64,000 nt of DNA, taken from positions 16,970,058 through 17,034,057 of the forward strand of contig CM012953.1 of the NCBI GenBank assembly GCA_000181795.3, written 5' to 3'. Within the stretch, counting starts at the first letter, position 1. The number at the start of each line of letters is the position of its first letter. The position numbers were made by a program, and so were the translations under genes. This document shows positions 33,196-43,874 of this stretch, piece by piece. The DNA comes from Trichinella spiralis. Its lineage: Eukaryota; Nematoda; Enoplea; Trichinellida; Trichinellidae. The notes under the pieces were generated by a model, which did not search any database, was not told the DNA's origin, and was given only the letters and a program-made list of their open reading frames with translations.

Positions 33196-33764
33196 TTCTA
33201 TAAATTTGTAATAGATATTTAAATACAAATCCATATTTTTTCTGTTTTTAATATTAAAAAATAATTATAAAATAGTTCATAATGGTAATTAAATTAGATT
33301 CTAGTTTAATGCATTTTTTTATTTATTCGGCTGCAACTTGCATTTTAAAAAAATGATATTTTCGCGCAAATAAAAAAAAATACAACAAATGCTTTTACAT
33401 TTGGTTTTTATTGTTATGAAAGATTGTTTGGAAATGGTTTGACATTTTGAAAAAATATTACCCTATTATTATTATAATTTAAACTTTTGATTTAATTGAA
33501 GAACAATTTTTGCTTCTGTCAATCAACTGATGGTTGAATAGTGAGTAATTTTATATATTTTAGTTGTATTGTCGGATGTTTTTTTTAATTATGTTATTTG
33601 ATATTTGAAATAATTTATATTTTAAATTTTGAAAGTGAATTTATTTTCTTTCTTTATTAAATGTCTGTAAATTTTAGTAATAAATTTTATTACTTTCATA
33701 TTTTTCATTTTACTAATAATTCTTGTAATTTATAAAATTAGTTTGTTGATGAAATTTCCAAATT
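33196..33764. other. AT-rich spacer between the two retroelements
   Basis: Host-like AT-rich DNA with no gene seen. It ends in the target duplication CTCCG (33765-33769) of the second element. Confidence 0.5.
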
Positions 33765-33769
33765 CTCCG

Positions 33770-34362
33770 TGTTGAGAAATCTTTTCTCAATCTCATCACT
33801 ATCTAAAAATCCCCGTGGCAACAAAACATTGCTCCTGGTACGAAAACAACGGTTGCACAACGCCAGTTGCACACCTTGTTTTTCTCAATAGAAAAACAAT
33901 GGAAGAACAATTAAGCGGTGAAAAGGTCAGCGTCCTGTCATATATCTGCCACAACTCCGGTGGCCAGTTGCTGAAAAAGCGTCAAAGTGAAATGTGGCTG
34001 ACAGCACGCCTGTTCAGACCCCGGCTAAGCTGCACAGTCTAAGGGATTGCGCAACCAAGCCGATCTTCTAATTACTTTTCGACAATCTAGGTCACCAGAC
34101 GCGGAGTGAGGTCAAGAAAAAGATATAAATACAAGTGCGGAGGGAGGAGGGAACATTAACACCAACATTAACACAATCACACGTTACACGCCGTCTCGAA
34201 CACCGCCTGAACCGTTTCTCTTGCTATATCATTGTATTACTCACTGTTTTATTCTGAATAAACCGATTCTTAGTCAAACCCGTTGTCACTGATATTCTAT
34301 AATTAATATATACAGTCCACTACAAAAAGGATCCTCAAGTTCAAACTAAAGATTTTTCAACA
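33770..34362 (+). repeat. 5' LTR of the second BEL element
   Basis: 593 bases from TGTTGAG to CAACA. It contains a TATA box (ATATAAATA, about 34122) and an AATAAA (34257-34262). The start is fixed by the CTCCG duplication just before it; the right part alone is shared with the 3' copy. The open frame at 33815-34042 lies inside the LTR and is not a gene. Confidence 0.9.
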
Positions 34363-34367
34363 TTTTC

Positions 34368-34400
34368 TGGTCCTCCGAGCCGGAGTCGAACCAGCGACCT
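34368..34400 (+). other. Primer-binding site complementary to tRNA-Tyr (33 nt)
   Basis: Five bases after the LTR. The stretch is the reverse complement of the 3' end of a tRNA-Tyr: CCA end, acceptor strand, full T arm and variable region. It differs from the remembered human tRNA-Tyr(GTA) at only two of 33 positions. It is longer than the usual ~18 nt and runs directly into the gag ATG at 34401. Confidence 0.75.
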
Positions 34401-36257
34401 ATGGATCCAACTCGTGATACTATCAACAATCGAACATCTCCCACGAATAACCGGACAGGAAACATGGCCAGTCCAAGGAGTCGAACCAGAGCATACGACA
34501 CCGAGGGATCGGCACTGCAGTATTGGATAGATCAACTGCAAGAGCTTTGCACTGGACCAACGGACATAGAAGCCATCCGCCAGGTAACTGGGACCTTGAG
34601 ACACACAACACAACTTTTCTTCGACTCACGGCAACGTCACCTGGATGGCATGCCTGAGGAAGAAAGAGATGCGGCAATAACTGAATTCAACGAGCTAATT
34701 GACAAGCTCAAGACTGTACAACGCCAAGCCTACGACCTGCTGGCAGCCGCTGGAAATCCATCATCAGCCGAAATTACCCAACCACCAGCCACCAAAAACA
34801 ACAATCCCAAGACCAACTTGACCAGGCCGATCCCAAAATTACCAACATTCGACGGAGACATCCTCCAATTCAAGGCCTTTTGGGATCAGTTCAACGCAGC
34901 AGTGCATCGAAGAGAAGATCTCGAAGATGTCACCAAATTCGTGCATCTTCGATCCTGCTTAACTGGTGCAGCATTACACGCGATCAGTGGCGTGACAACA
35001 GCAGCCGAAAACTACCCGGCTGTGGTGCAACTACTACACGACCGATTCTATCGGGTATCGGACGTGTTGGACGCGCACATCCTCAAGATCTTTAGCGTCC
35101 CAAAGGAGGTCGCAAAAGGTAGGGAAGGTCTGCTAGCTCTGCATGACAAGCTAAACGGCCACCTATTGGAACTCAGAGCGATCGGAAGAGATCTCGACAC
35201 CACGGTATCCGGTTTCCGGACCGCACTACCACAACTAGTGGCTCAATTACCAAAGAACATCCAATCCCGGTGGAAGGATCAATGTGGCAAATTGACGGAA
35301 GAACCGACCTCTCAGACCTTCCTAGACTTCTTAGCAGAACAAGCCCGGTGCGCTGTGGACCTTGCACAGTCCACACAGGGAGAGAGGACATCCTCCCCCA
35401 CGCACAAACACACGGTGAAGGAGAGTCAGCGGAAGCGATCTCGCCCCCTTCGTCAGACGATTGGAGCCTTTCATACATCTCTCCATCCAATTTGTCCGGT
35501 GTGCCAAGGTAAACATCGTGTAACGGTGTGTCCACAGTTCCTGAACCAACAGTGGTCAGAACGAAAGGCAACGGCGGTGCGCCTCGGCCTGTGCTTCATT
35601 TGCCTAAGTCAAGGCCATACATCACAGCGATGTGTGATGAAACAACGGGGCTGGAGAACTCACCATTTGCTCACTGAAACGGCTCCCAACCGCCGAACAT
35701 CACAGCCAAAACCATCTGACACCTCAATTCCACCTCCCGCGAAGAAAACGCGACCTGAACCCAGTGAGGAAACATCCACCCGTGTATTGTTCGCCAATAC
35801 ACGCGGCTCAGCTAGAATCCGGTTTCAAACAGTGAAAGCCATTGCTACTGGTGCAAACGGACAACGGCTAACGGTCAATTGTTTGTTCGACAGCGGTGCT
35901 GAAACAACCCTAGTGACAGAAGAGGTAGCAAGAGCCTTGAATCTGGTGGGAACATCAGAGACCGTCACGGTGAAAGGAATCGGTGGAATCCAATGCGCCC
36001 CAACGGTGGCCAGAAGAGTCCGGTTCCGCTTAAGCCCCGTGGATACATACCAACCCGGTGTGGATGATAAGCCAATTGAAGCATTGACACTTCCACGGAT
36101 TTGCGATGATATCCATTCCGTTCCTACCCGGTGTGACGAGTGGAAGCATCTACAACACCTGCAGCTTCCAGAGGAGGAAGATGAGAAACTGCCTATCCAC
36201 GTGCTAATCGGTGTCGATTCGTATGGACAATTTCTCGGTGAGAAAATCCTACGATGA
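34401..36257 (+). CDS. BEL Gag-protease polyprotein
   Basis: 618 codons from the ATG that abuts the primer site. The N-terminal capsid region includes the BEL motif PIPKLPTFDGDILQFKAFWD. Cys/His knuckles follow (CPVCQGKHRVTVC and CFICLSQGHTSQRC). The aspartic protease comes next (VNCLFDSGAETTLV, active site DSGA). The end reads HVLIGVDSYGQFLGEKILR and is cut by TGA at 36255-36257. The same frame continues past the stop into the BEL linker (VAIETTLGWVVFGP) and RT, so the stop interrupts what is normally one Gag-Pol frame. Either it is a nonsense mutation (CGA to TGA would do) or a readthrough stop. Confidence 0.9.
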   Translation: MDPTRDTINNRTSPTNNRTGNMASPRSRTRAYDTEGSALQYWIDQLQELCTGPTDIEAIRQVTGTLRHTTQLFFDSRQRHLDGMPEEERDAAITEFNELIDKLKTVQRQAYDLLAAAGNPSSAEITQPPATKNNNPKTNLTRPIPKLPTFDGDILQFKAFWDQFNAAVHRREDLEDVTKFVHLRSCLTGAALHAISGVTTAAENYPAVVQLLHDRFYRVSDVLDAHILKIFSVPKEVAKGREGLLALHDKLNGHLLELRAIGRDLDTTVSGFRTALPQLVAQLPKNIQSRWKDQCGKLTEEPTSQTFLDFLAEQARCAVDLAQSTQGERTSSPTHKHTVKESQRKRSRPLRQTIGAFHTSLHPICPVCQGKHRVTVCPQFLNQQWSERKATAVRLGLCFICLSQGHTSQRCVMKQRGWRTHHLLTETAPNRRTSQPKPSDTSIPPPAKKTRPEPSEETSTRVLFANTRGSARIRFQTVKAIATGANGQRLTVNCLFDSGAETTLVTEEVARALNLVGTSETVTVKGIGGIQCAPTVARRVRFRLSPVDTYQPGVDDKPIEALTLPRICDDIHSVPTRCDEWKHLQHLQLPEEEDEKLPIHVLIGVDSYGQFLGEKILR

Positions 36258-37990
36258 AATCCAACAGACCCGGTCGCTATTGAAACAACCCTGGGATGGG
36301 TTGTCTTTGGTCCGGTGAATCCACCGTCAGCTCATCAATACCGGTTTCACTGTGCTCAAAGGGAAGACAACATGGAATGCACGCTGAAGAAGTTCTGGGA
36401 ACTCGAATCCATCGGCATCCAGCAACAGGAAGACAAAACGACCCAAGACGCGGTAAGCCGTCAATTCCTTAATACTTTAACACACAATGGGTCGCGTTAT
36501 TCCGTGGGGTTGCTGTGGAAGCCCGGTACAGTCCAGCTTCCGGACAATTATGCTTTAGCTGAACGCAGATTGCGATCTGTAGAACGGCGCTTGAGAAAGG
36601 ATCCTACTAAGCAACGCGAATACTCTGCTGTAATCGAAGAGTATCTGCGTAATGGATGGGCAGAAGAGGTGACCACCCAGATTGGGCAACCCGGTAAGAC
36701 ATGGTACCTCCCCCATCATGCAGTGTACAAAATGGCTGACGATCAGACAAAATGTCGAGTAGTATTCGACGGATCGGCCAAATGTGCCGGCGTTTCATTA
36801 AATGATCATCTTGAGACAGGACCAAACCTCCAAGCTGATCTAGTAAGCATCCTACTGCGCTTCAGGCAATATAGAATTGCCGTGCAGGCTGACATCGAGA
36901 AAATGTATTTGCAAGTCGGGCTGCGGATAGATGACAGAGATGCGTGCCGCTTTCTCTGGCATGATTGTAAGACGGATACACCACCGCGACGGTATCGACT
37001 TACCCGCGTGTGCTTCGGGTTAGCATGTTCCCCTTACCTTGCGCTCAACGTCCTCAAAGCTCATGCGGAGCTCAACCCTGGTGAAAACAACCAAATGGTC
37101 AAACTGGCACTGTCAAACATGTACGTGGACGACCTAGTCGTGAGCTGCGATGGTGAGGCTGAGGTGAGAGAATTGATCCACAGAGTACCGGTGTTCCTCA
37201 GGAAAGGTGGCTTCCACCTCAAGAAATGGACCTGCAATCAAGCAGCCTTACTCGATACACTTCCAAGAGAAGAAGTGTCAGAACACGGTGAAAGGGAACT
37301 CGGAAAAACACTTGGGATCTACTGGGGGAAGGATGAGGACATCCTTACCTTCCAACCACCTGCCAACTCAACTACCCGATCCCATCATACCAAAAGGCAA
37401 ATGTTGAGCCTCGCAGCTCGAATGTACGACCCGCTTGGTTATATAGCGCCGTTTACCGGCCAGATAAAGGTGTTGCTCCAATCTCTGTGGACGGCAGGGA
37501 TTGACTGGGACTCACCATTATCACCAGGGGTGGAACGACGTTGGCGCGACTGGAAGGAACAACTCGAGATGCTGCCCAAAATAAGGATTCCCAGAGCATG
37601 GATCCCTTATCCAGTAAATCGGATGCGAAGGATAGAACTCCACATTTTCGGTGATGCATCACAAGTAGCGTATGCAGCTTGCGCATACATCATGGTGGAA
37701 TCGATAAACCACCATAAGTTGGTGAGCCTCGTGATGGCAAAATCTCGAGTGGCACCGATAAAACAAATCAGTCTCCCAAGGTTGGAGCTGATGGCGGCAT
37801 TACTGTGCACTAGATTGAAGAAATATCTCGAGAGAGAGCACCTGCACTCTGGAAGCCGTTTGTTGCGAATCGAGTGCAAGAAATACAGGAGTCGGTATCC
37901 CCCCAGTGCTGGAGATATTGTCCGACTAAGGAAAATCCAGCGGACATTCCCAGTCGAGGTTGTTCGCTAGGGCACTCTAATAAACACAGC
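36258..37990 (+). pseudogene. BEL reverse transcriptase and partial RNase H (broken pol)
   Basis: Continues in the Gag frame after the TGA. RT motifs are intact by eye: KTWYLPHHAV, KCRVVFDGSA, the tract AVQADIEKMYLQV, and the catalytic MYVDDLV (YVDD, near 37120-37140). The RNase H lead-in (HIFGDAS, LPRLELMAALL) is present. Near 37840-37855 a deletion with frame change removes the middle of RNase H. The next BEL block ([13 protein letters not shown], then [17 protein letters not shown]) is read in another frame, so the long frame ends in foreign residues at 37970. Integrase is absent. This enzyme would copy element RNA into DNA; this copy is dead. Confidence 0.9.
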
Positions 37991-37992
37991 CA

Positions 37993-38338
37993 CACGCCTG
38001 TTCAGACTTCGGCTAAGCTGCACAGTCTAAGGGATTGCGCAACCAAGCCGATCTTCTAATTACTTTTCGACAATCTAGGTCACCAGACGCGGAGTGAGGT
38101 CAAGAAAAAGATATAAATACAAGTGCGGAGGGAGGAGGGAACATTAACACAATCACACGGTACACGCCGTCTCGAACACCGCCTGAACCGTTTCTCTTGC
38201 TATATCATTGTATTACTCACTGTTTTATTCTGAATAAACCGATTCTTAGTCAAATCCGTTGTCACTGATATTCTATAATTAATACATACAGTCCACTACA
38301 AAAAGGATCCTCAAGTTCAAACTAAAGATTTTTCAACA
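37993..38338 (+). repeat. 3' LTR of the second BEL element, 5'-truncated
   Basis: Matches 34005-34362 of the 5' LTR from CACGCCTGTTCAGAC to the terminal CAACA, lacking one copy of a 12-base unit. The left ~235 bases of the LTR are missing; pol sequence joins directly at about 37992. Confidence 0.9.
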
Positions 38339-38565
38339 CTCCGTTTTACATCTCACATCATTTAAAGCTATTTAAAATCAGAATTATTTAAATGGAACTT
38401 TTGTAGCGTTCTGATTTTTCAAAAGTACAAATGTAATTTTTCTCATGTGCAATTTGTTTACTGAATCGAACTTTATATCATTAATGGTTAAATTTGTTTT
38501 TTTTGTCTTTTCCTGGGAAGTAATCCTAATTGCACTTATTACAAGTTACTTAAAAAAGACAGTAA

Positions 38566-39142
38566 TTTAGTGATATAGTGCCAATAGCAATTTTACAAAG
38601 TGTTGTTAACAATTGCAATGCACTGAAGTATCATTTTGACGCTGCTGTCGCCTTGGAAGCACGTGGTTTTTTATTTGGATTGCTAATTGCTATCACTAAT
38701 AGCTGTCAAAATGAAAATACCATTTATACCTATCAGAAAGCATGAGGAGCTTTCTGGAAAGTTGATTACAATTAGCTATGAGTATGGTGAATATGGTCTG
38801 GTAAATATTTTTATAATTCACGAGCACATGTTGAATTTTGTACCCATTTAGGATATCTTCAAAATGCAAGAAGACAACTTATTGCAAAAGGATGCTGGCT
38901 AATGTGCTTCTGTTTGATGACATCCTTGCAATTGGTGGTAATTTATACGTTCTTTTCATAAGTCATTATTTATGAAACAATTTTTCGATATTTTATGTAC
39001 TGCCGCGGCTGCTGTGAAGTTGATCGAGAAAAGCTGCACTACCGTAAGTTGCGCTATTTTTTTGGCTGATCTGACTTATTTGAATGGAAAGCAAATGTTA
39101 AAAAACACTCCATATTATTCAAATATTCAATTTCACGAATAA
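38566..39142 (+). pseudogene. Adenine phosphoribosyltransferase, frame-disrupted copy
   Basis: Four blocks follow APRT order. (1) 38566-38700: FSDI (family FRDI), then DAAVALEARGFLFGLLIAI (family DAIVGLEARGFLFG). (2) From 38711 in another frame: KIPFIPIRKHEELSGK, then ISYEYGEYG, a plausible intron 38801-38851, and DIFKMQED. (3) After a TAA at 38900, in a third frame: ANVLLFDDILAIGG, the PRPP-binding loop. (4) 38993-39142: LCTAAAAVKLIEKS, then LADLTYLNGKQML, ending in the family-like IQFHE and TAA. A donor-like GT at 38938 has no matching acceptor before block 4. The family makes AMP from adenine and PRPP (purine salvage). Introns suggest a decayed genomic copy; single-base assembly errors are the alternative. 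The N-terminal exon was not found. Confidence 0.78.
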
Positions 39143-39362
39143 AAAGTGTGATCAAATGAAAAGATGAACAACAGCGTGGTTGTTGTAGTTGGTAAAGCAC
39201 ATCTCTTCCATTCATTAAATTTGAACATGTACTGATTTTTTTCAACAGAATTGGATGAAACTATTAGGAAATTAAAATGTAAGCTTTGAAATTGTATTCT
39301 ATGAATAATTATGAATTAAAATTATGACAATGACAATGAAAAAATAATTTGTAACAATGTTT

Positions 39363-41066
39363 TCAATATGGTGGAATAGGACAAAGTTCAACTGCAGCAA
39401 CAGCCGTGTAAAATGCTTTCCAGATATTTTTTATGCTGATGCACATTGTACCACCTGAGCGATTTAGCTGACTTTTCTGAAATCAGTTGAAAAAAATATT
39501 ACAATATAGATTGTGATAAATCCAACTTTCAGTAAATCACCTGTCGGTTAATATCACCTATGCACACGGTTTTCTTTTTCATTTGTGATACAGCCCATTT
39601 GGAATGATCTGATGCAAAGTAAAAGTCGACGTCGTCTGAGAAACGTATCCGATTAATATTTTCTACTGTAAAAGACTCTGAACAATTCGATGGTAGATTT
39701 TCCGTGCCACCATGTCTCCATGTCTCGACGAATAATTCACTTTTCAACGTTGGTGCCACCAAATCAACGTACAATTCTTAAAATTCATTCATTAAAATAA
39801 AATACATTTTCAAAAATGAAATTACAGCAGACCTTTTTTCCATTTCTTGTGTTTAGCAAAATGCACGAAAGTACGCCCACCGAGTGATTTCAATTTTGTA
39901 ATACTGTAATAGGGAGGTTGGACAGTTTGAACGCCGCTGATGATGTTCGCTAAAGATGGTATTTTCTGCGCCAAGACCACCGGAAGTCGAGAAGCGTATA
40001 CACCCGGTGCGTTGTATTCCAACTGTTTTGCTGAAAAAGAAATTGCAATTCAAAAATTCGAAAAAGAAAAGGCTGAAATTACCAATTAGTGGAAGAGCGT
40101 TTTGATCAAAACTAATGCACAAAGCTGTCTGACCATACACTTTGCCAGTGTTGGGGTAGAGAAACGTTGTAGGCAACGGAAATTTAGGAATGCTGTGAAT
40201 TAGCCAAATTCCAAAGGAACTGTCGAAAGCCACGACACCTGGAAACGAATTAAACAAAACAAAAATAAATATCCGAAATTGAATCATCATCAATAGTGAA
40301 TTATATTTGCAAATTAAGAAAGAAATTGCAACGTGAGTGCAAAAATGATTAAAAACGTCCATGCGCAGTATTATAATTTAAACATGAAATAAAGGAAGAA
40401 TTTTGTTTCGTTTTGAATTTGTGAAAAAAAACGTTTAAAAACTTAAAATTGGCATTTCCAAAGGATGATTGAAAAGATTTCTTTCTACATGCTGACAAGT
40501 ACTTGATATGCAGATTACTTGAAAAATCGCCTCGAGTAATTCTAGTTTATGCTTTTTAGAAAAAGCAATGTGAACAATTTCAAGCGATGCAATTTGCTTT
40601 TCAACAATCACAGCAAAACACACTGGTTTTGTATTTTTCTTGTCAAAATTACCTTTACAATGGCCGGCATTCCAGTTGACAGTATTATTCGGGTAGGCGT
40701 CGTTGTACATCAGCAGCATGGTATCTGTATTGTCAATGCGATCGTATATTGGCTGCAGGGTCAAAGCGAGGCTTCCATTTAAATCATCTATCCTGTTTTT
40801 CGACTCTCGCCATACCGGCCGACGTGCGTCCATGTACATATATTTCACTCCGTAAGATAAAAGTTTATCCGAATTTCCTACTTCACGAGGTAATTTGTAA
40901 ATGATATACCTTAAAAAATGAATATTGAAAATGAGATTTTTGTTTTTGAAATTTCAAATTTCTACCAATCGACTTGTAGGCCATCTTCGCCGATGCATTG
41001 AAAAGCATCAGAACTGCTGCAAAGTAGGGTAAACAACAACAAAAATAATATGATTTGTTTTTTCAT
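39363..41066 (-). CDS. Deoxyribonuclease II (lysosomal acid DNase)
   Basis: Six phase-consistent exons (transcript order): 41066-40966, 40909-40653, 40238-40083, 40030-39833, 39776-39541 and 39476-39363, about 353 residues, close to the family's ~360. The N-terminus is a signal peptide (MKKQIILFLLLFTLLCSSSDAF), followed by the DNase II opening CIGEDGLQVDWYIIYK with its conserved Cys. Family blocks: MYNDAYPN, GVVAFDSSFGIWLIHSIP, and the C-terminal catalytic HxK in ASDHSKWAVS, then VCIGDINRQ and SGGTMC. It cuts double-stranded DNA at acid pH in lysosomes, as in clearing apoptotic-cell DNA (nematode nuc-1 type role). The last exon extends past the usual end by about 20 residues. Confidence 0.94.
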
Positions 41067-43874
41067 TTCACACAGACACTGGATGGACAAGAAAGGAAGA
41101 AGATAAAATCAGAGACTGTTCTTCTGATTATAAGCACAGACACACGCACACACACGCGCGCATATGTATATATACAAACATGTATGCCGGAAGCAATGCA
41201 AACAATTAGGACGACAGATGGCTGGCGACATTAGGACCCTTTCACGCAATATCAATACATTGTTGAGAACAAAACAATCTCCAATGAACAATTGCAAATA
41301 AGCAAAAATAATTTTGATCAAATAAACCAATTCACTGGAGTGGACTCTTCAATTCTGTACCGGAAATCTGTTGGCCACAAGCAGATTTTCAAAAAAAAAA
41401 TATTCTGCAATGACGTGTTGATCAAATAAATATGAAAGTGCAATTTTTTATACAAATTAACCAGTAGAATTTTTCAGAAAGAAAAAGAACCATTTAAAAT
41501 TCAGTTCATGGTTTATTATTTATTTTAACTAAATTATTTCTTCTAATTCACATATAAAAGAGAAACAAATATCAATTGCTGTTTGCCCTGTTTCTGTTAA
41601 TTGAATTAATTTATCACCATGTTCTCTCTTTCTCTCTCTGTTCAACGCTAACAGTTGTGAATTATCTCTTCGATTGGCAATATTCCAAACTGAAATCAAA
41701 AAACAATCATTTTCACACGCATATTGATTGATTGATTGTTTGATTAATCCGCTGCAGATGAATAAGTTAAATTCTGACTTTTTTGCTTGTTTGTAAAAAA
41801 TAAAACACAATTAACTTCATTAAAATGGTAATCTGCAACCTTTTGTAAAGAATTGCCATTTGAGATTAAATTAAAATGAAATATCATGAAAAGTGTAATG
41901 ATCAGTAAAAATTTGTTTTTGCTTTTTACTGAAATGAAATAAATGTTCAACAGTGTGTGAAATACATATCCTTCGATTCATTTGACAAATATTTCCAATT
42001 CAATACAACAAAAGGGTATGTTCAATTTAAATGAAATGATCAAATTATTGAAAACCATTCATTCATCCATTCATTCATTCATTATTCTATTCAGTATATG
42101 TGCATATTTATAATTTTTTTTGAAAAATAAACATTTCAGATTGAATGCGCAAAAAAGAGAAGATTATTTTTCCATCACATCTGAATTTTATTCATTTTAG
42201 CAGCAAATTTCATCTGTTTATTAATTTTTTTTGTCAGGTTTATTGTTTCAGCTTAACTGAATGAAATTTTACAAGAAGAATATCCCCAATTGGCAGTATC
42301 TCTTTGTTTCTAGATTAATCTTTTTCTTTCTCAAATGACGTGGAGTTTTCAATATTGAAATAAAAAGCTAAAAATTCAAATTCATATTTAATTAACGAGC
42401 AGTTTATAGTGAAAAGAAAAATTAGCAACTGCCTGATCGTTTTGACTGACAATTGACATTTTTTAAATAACCGTTTAAGGGTTTGTTTTATAAATTTGTG
42501 GCGTACACAGATTGCTTTGCGCACAATCTTAGTCTTGTGATACTGTTTACTGAAAGGAAAATTATTGCTACAAATAGCAAAAAAAAATCACTTCTGTTGA
42601 CAAGCCTTTATCATATGAATAGAAAAGATAACTAATCAGTACATTTGCTGGTAAACAAGTTTCACATATTACAGCTCTGAATAAAAAAAACTTTCTACAA
42701 TAGGTAAAAAACAATTGACTAAAAAAATGTATTCTATTTTAAACAGGGTTTTGAAAAATTAATAAAATGGTTGTTTTGCTGAAATTTATCTCGATAAAAA
42801 TCTGAACAAATTGTCCGCCAAATCTCATAAAAATCAGATCTTCCAGTCTAACAGCAGTGAACATATAAAACTATCATATCGAAATCAATAATGAAGATTA
42901 ATTTTTTGGAAAATGTTCTCTGGAATATAACATTTGTTGAAACAAGTGTTTCAGAAATGATGTAGAACTGAAATCTCATTTTTTAATTTTAAGCACCATC
43001 AATACTGATAATCAACTTCATCTGTCAACGTTTGAACAGAGCATCGTCGTAAATCAAACATAAACGACAACACATACGAAAGCTAAAAGTTGAGAAATCA
43101 CGAGCGCAGTGCAACTAACAATAGCAGTTGCCAAATTGACCAACCGACGTATGTCTGAGCCACTGGGCATCCTTCAATACGCGTCATGTACGTTAATTCT
43201 AATATTGAAACATAAAGCAAACATGTAATGTACAAATTTTCTCCCCTTTTTAAATGTAATAGTTAAATTAGAAATATAAATTGAAAAAATAATGACTCTA
43301 CTTCATACTTAACAACTGTGATCAAGAATAGAATCAAAAGTAATAATAATAAAGCAGAACAGCTACAATGACGAGCAGCGTTAAACAAATAAAAAGCGAA
43401 CAGACACGCCTCAGTGAAAAGAAAATAAAGCAACAGCAGTAGTAAAATCAGCCTATCAGAATTGAATCATCAATATCAGAAGAAATATTGCCTCGTTTCC
43501 GCAAATATTACTCGATGTAAATGCAAAATAATATGTAAATAAATAAAATTTATTATAAAAGGAGAAAATTTAAACGAATTAATGCATTTTATAATTTCAC
43601 ACAGATATTAATAAAAAGTATACAAACCAATTACAAATATGTCGTACTTGCAAATCGTTCAGCATTTACGGTAACATGCGCTTTTGCCGAAGTGATCATT
43701 TTTTGATGTAGCGTTTTTTTGCTTTTATATTGCCCATTTTAGCAGTTCATTTTCATACAATATTTATTTAAGCATTGAACAATTTGTTAAATCTGAAAGC
43801 GTTAAAAATTTCAATTCGAATCGTTGAAGTGTTCGTATTTACTTTATCTGTTTAATTTCAATTTCTTAGAATAT
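41067..43874. other. Divergent intergenic region between DNase II and NAA25
   Basis: 2.8 kb, mostly AT-rich, with a CA/CG-repeat tract near 41135-41160 and ATTC repeats near 42060-42090. The open frames at 41529-41950 and 42315-42524 (minus) are not supported. A slightly GC-richer patch at about 43020-43190 may be regulatory or an untranslated exon; nothing coding could be recognised. Confidence 0.4.

Larger units (their letters stand above)
33770..38338 (+). mobile_element. BEL/Pao LTR retrotransposon, internally deleted
   Basis: Flanked by the 5-bp direct repeat CTCCG (33765-33769 and 38339-38343). The outer ends are TGTTGAGAAATC and GATTTTTCAACA, near-perfect inverted termini. The order is 5' LTR, tRNA-Tyr primer site, gag-protease, RT and part of RNase H, then a truncated 3' LTR. 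Integrase, the purine tract and the first ~235 bases of the 3' LTR are gone in one deletion, and a second deletion interrupts RNase H. The two LTRs differ by about five substitutions and one 12-base tandem unit over 340 bases (about 98.5% identity), so insertion is fairly recent. The plus-strand reading is of BEL type (order PR-RT-RH, with no separate gag frame). Confidence 0.92.

Noticed and set aside
33815..34042. 75-codon frame as a possible small gene
   Set aside because: Lies entirely within the BEL 5' LTR.
37874..38059. Small open frame ending in the 3' LTR as a separate gene
   Set aside because: It is the shifted tail of BEL RNase H (NPADIPSRG) fused to LTR sequence by deletion.
43014..43190. 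GC-richer patch as a tRNA or other RNA gene
   Set aside because: No T-arm consensus or cloverleaf-compatible pairing could be read.
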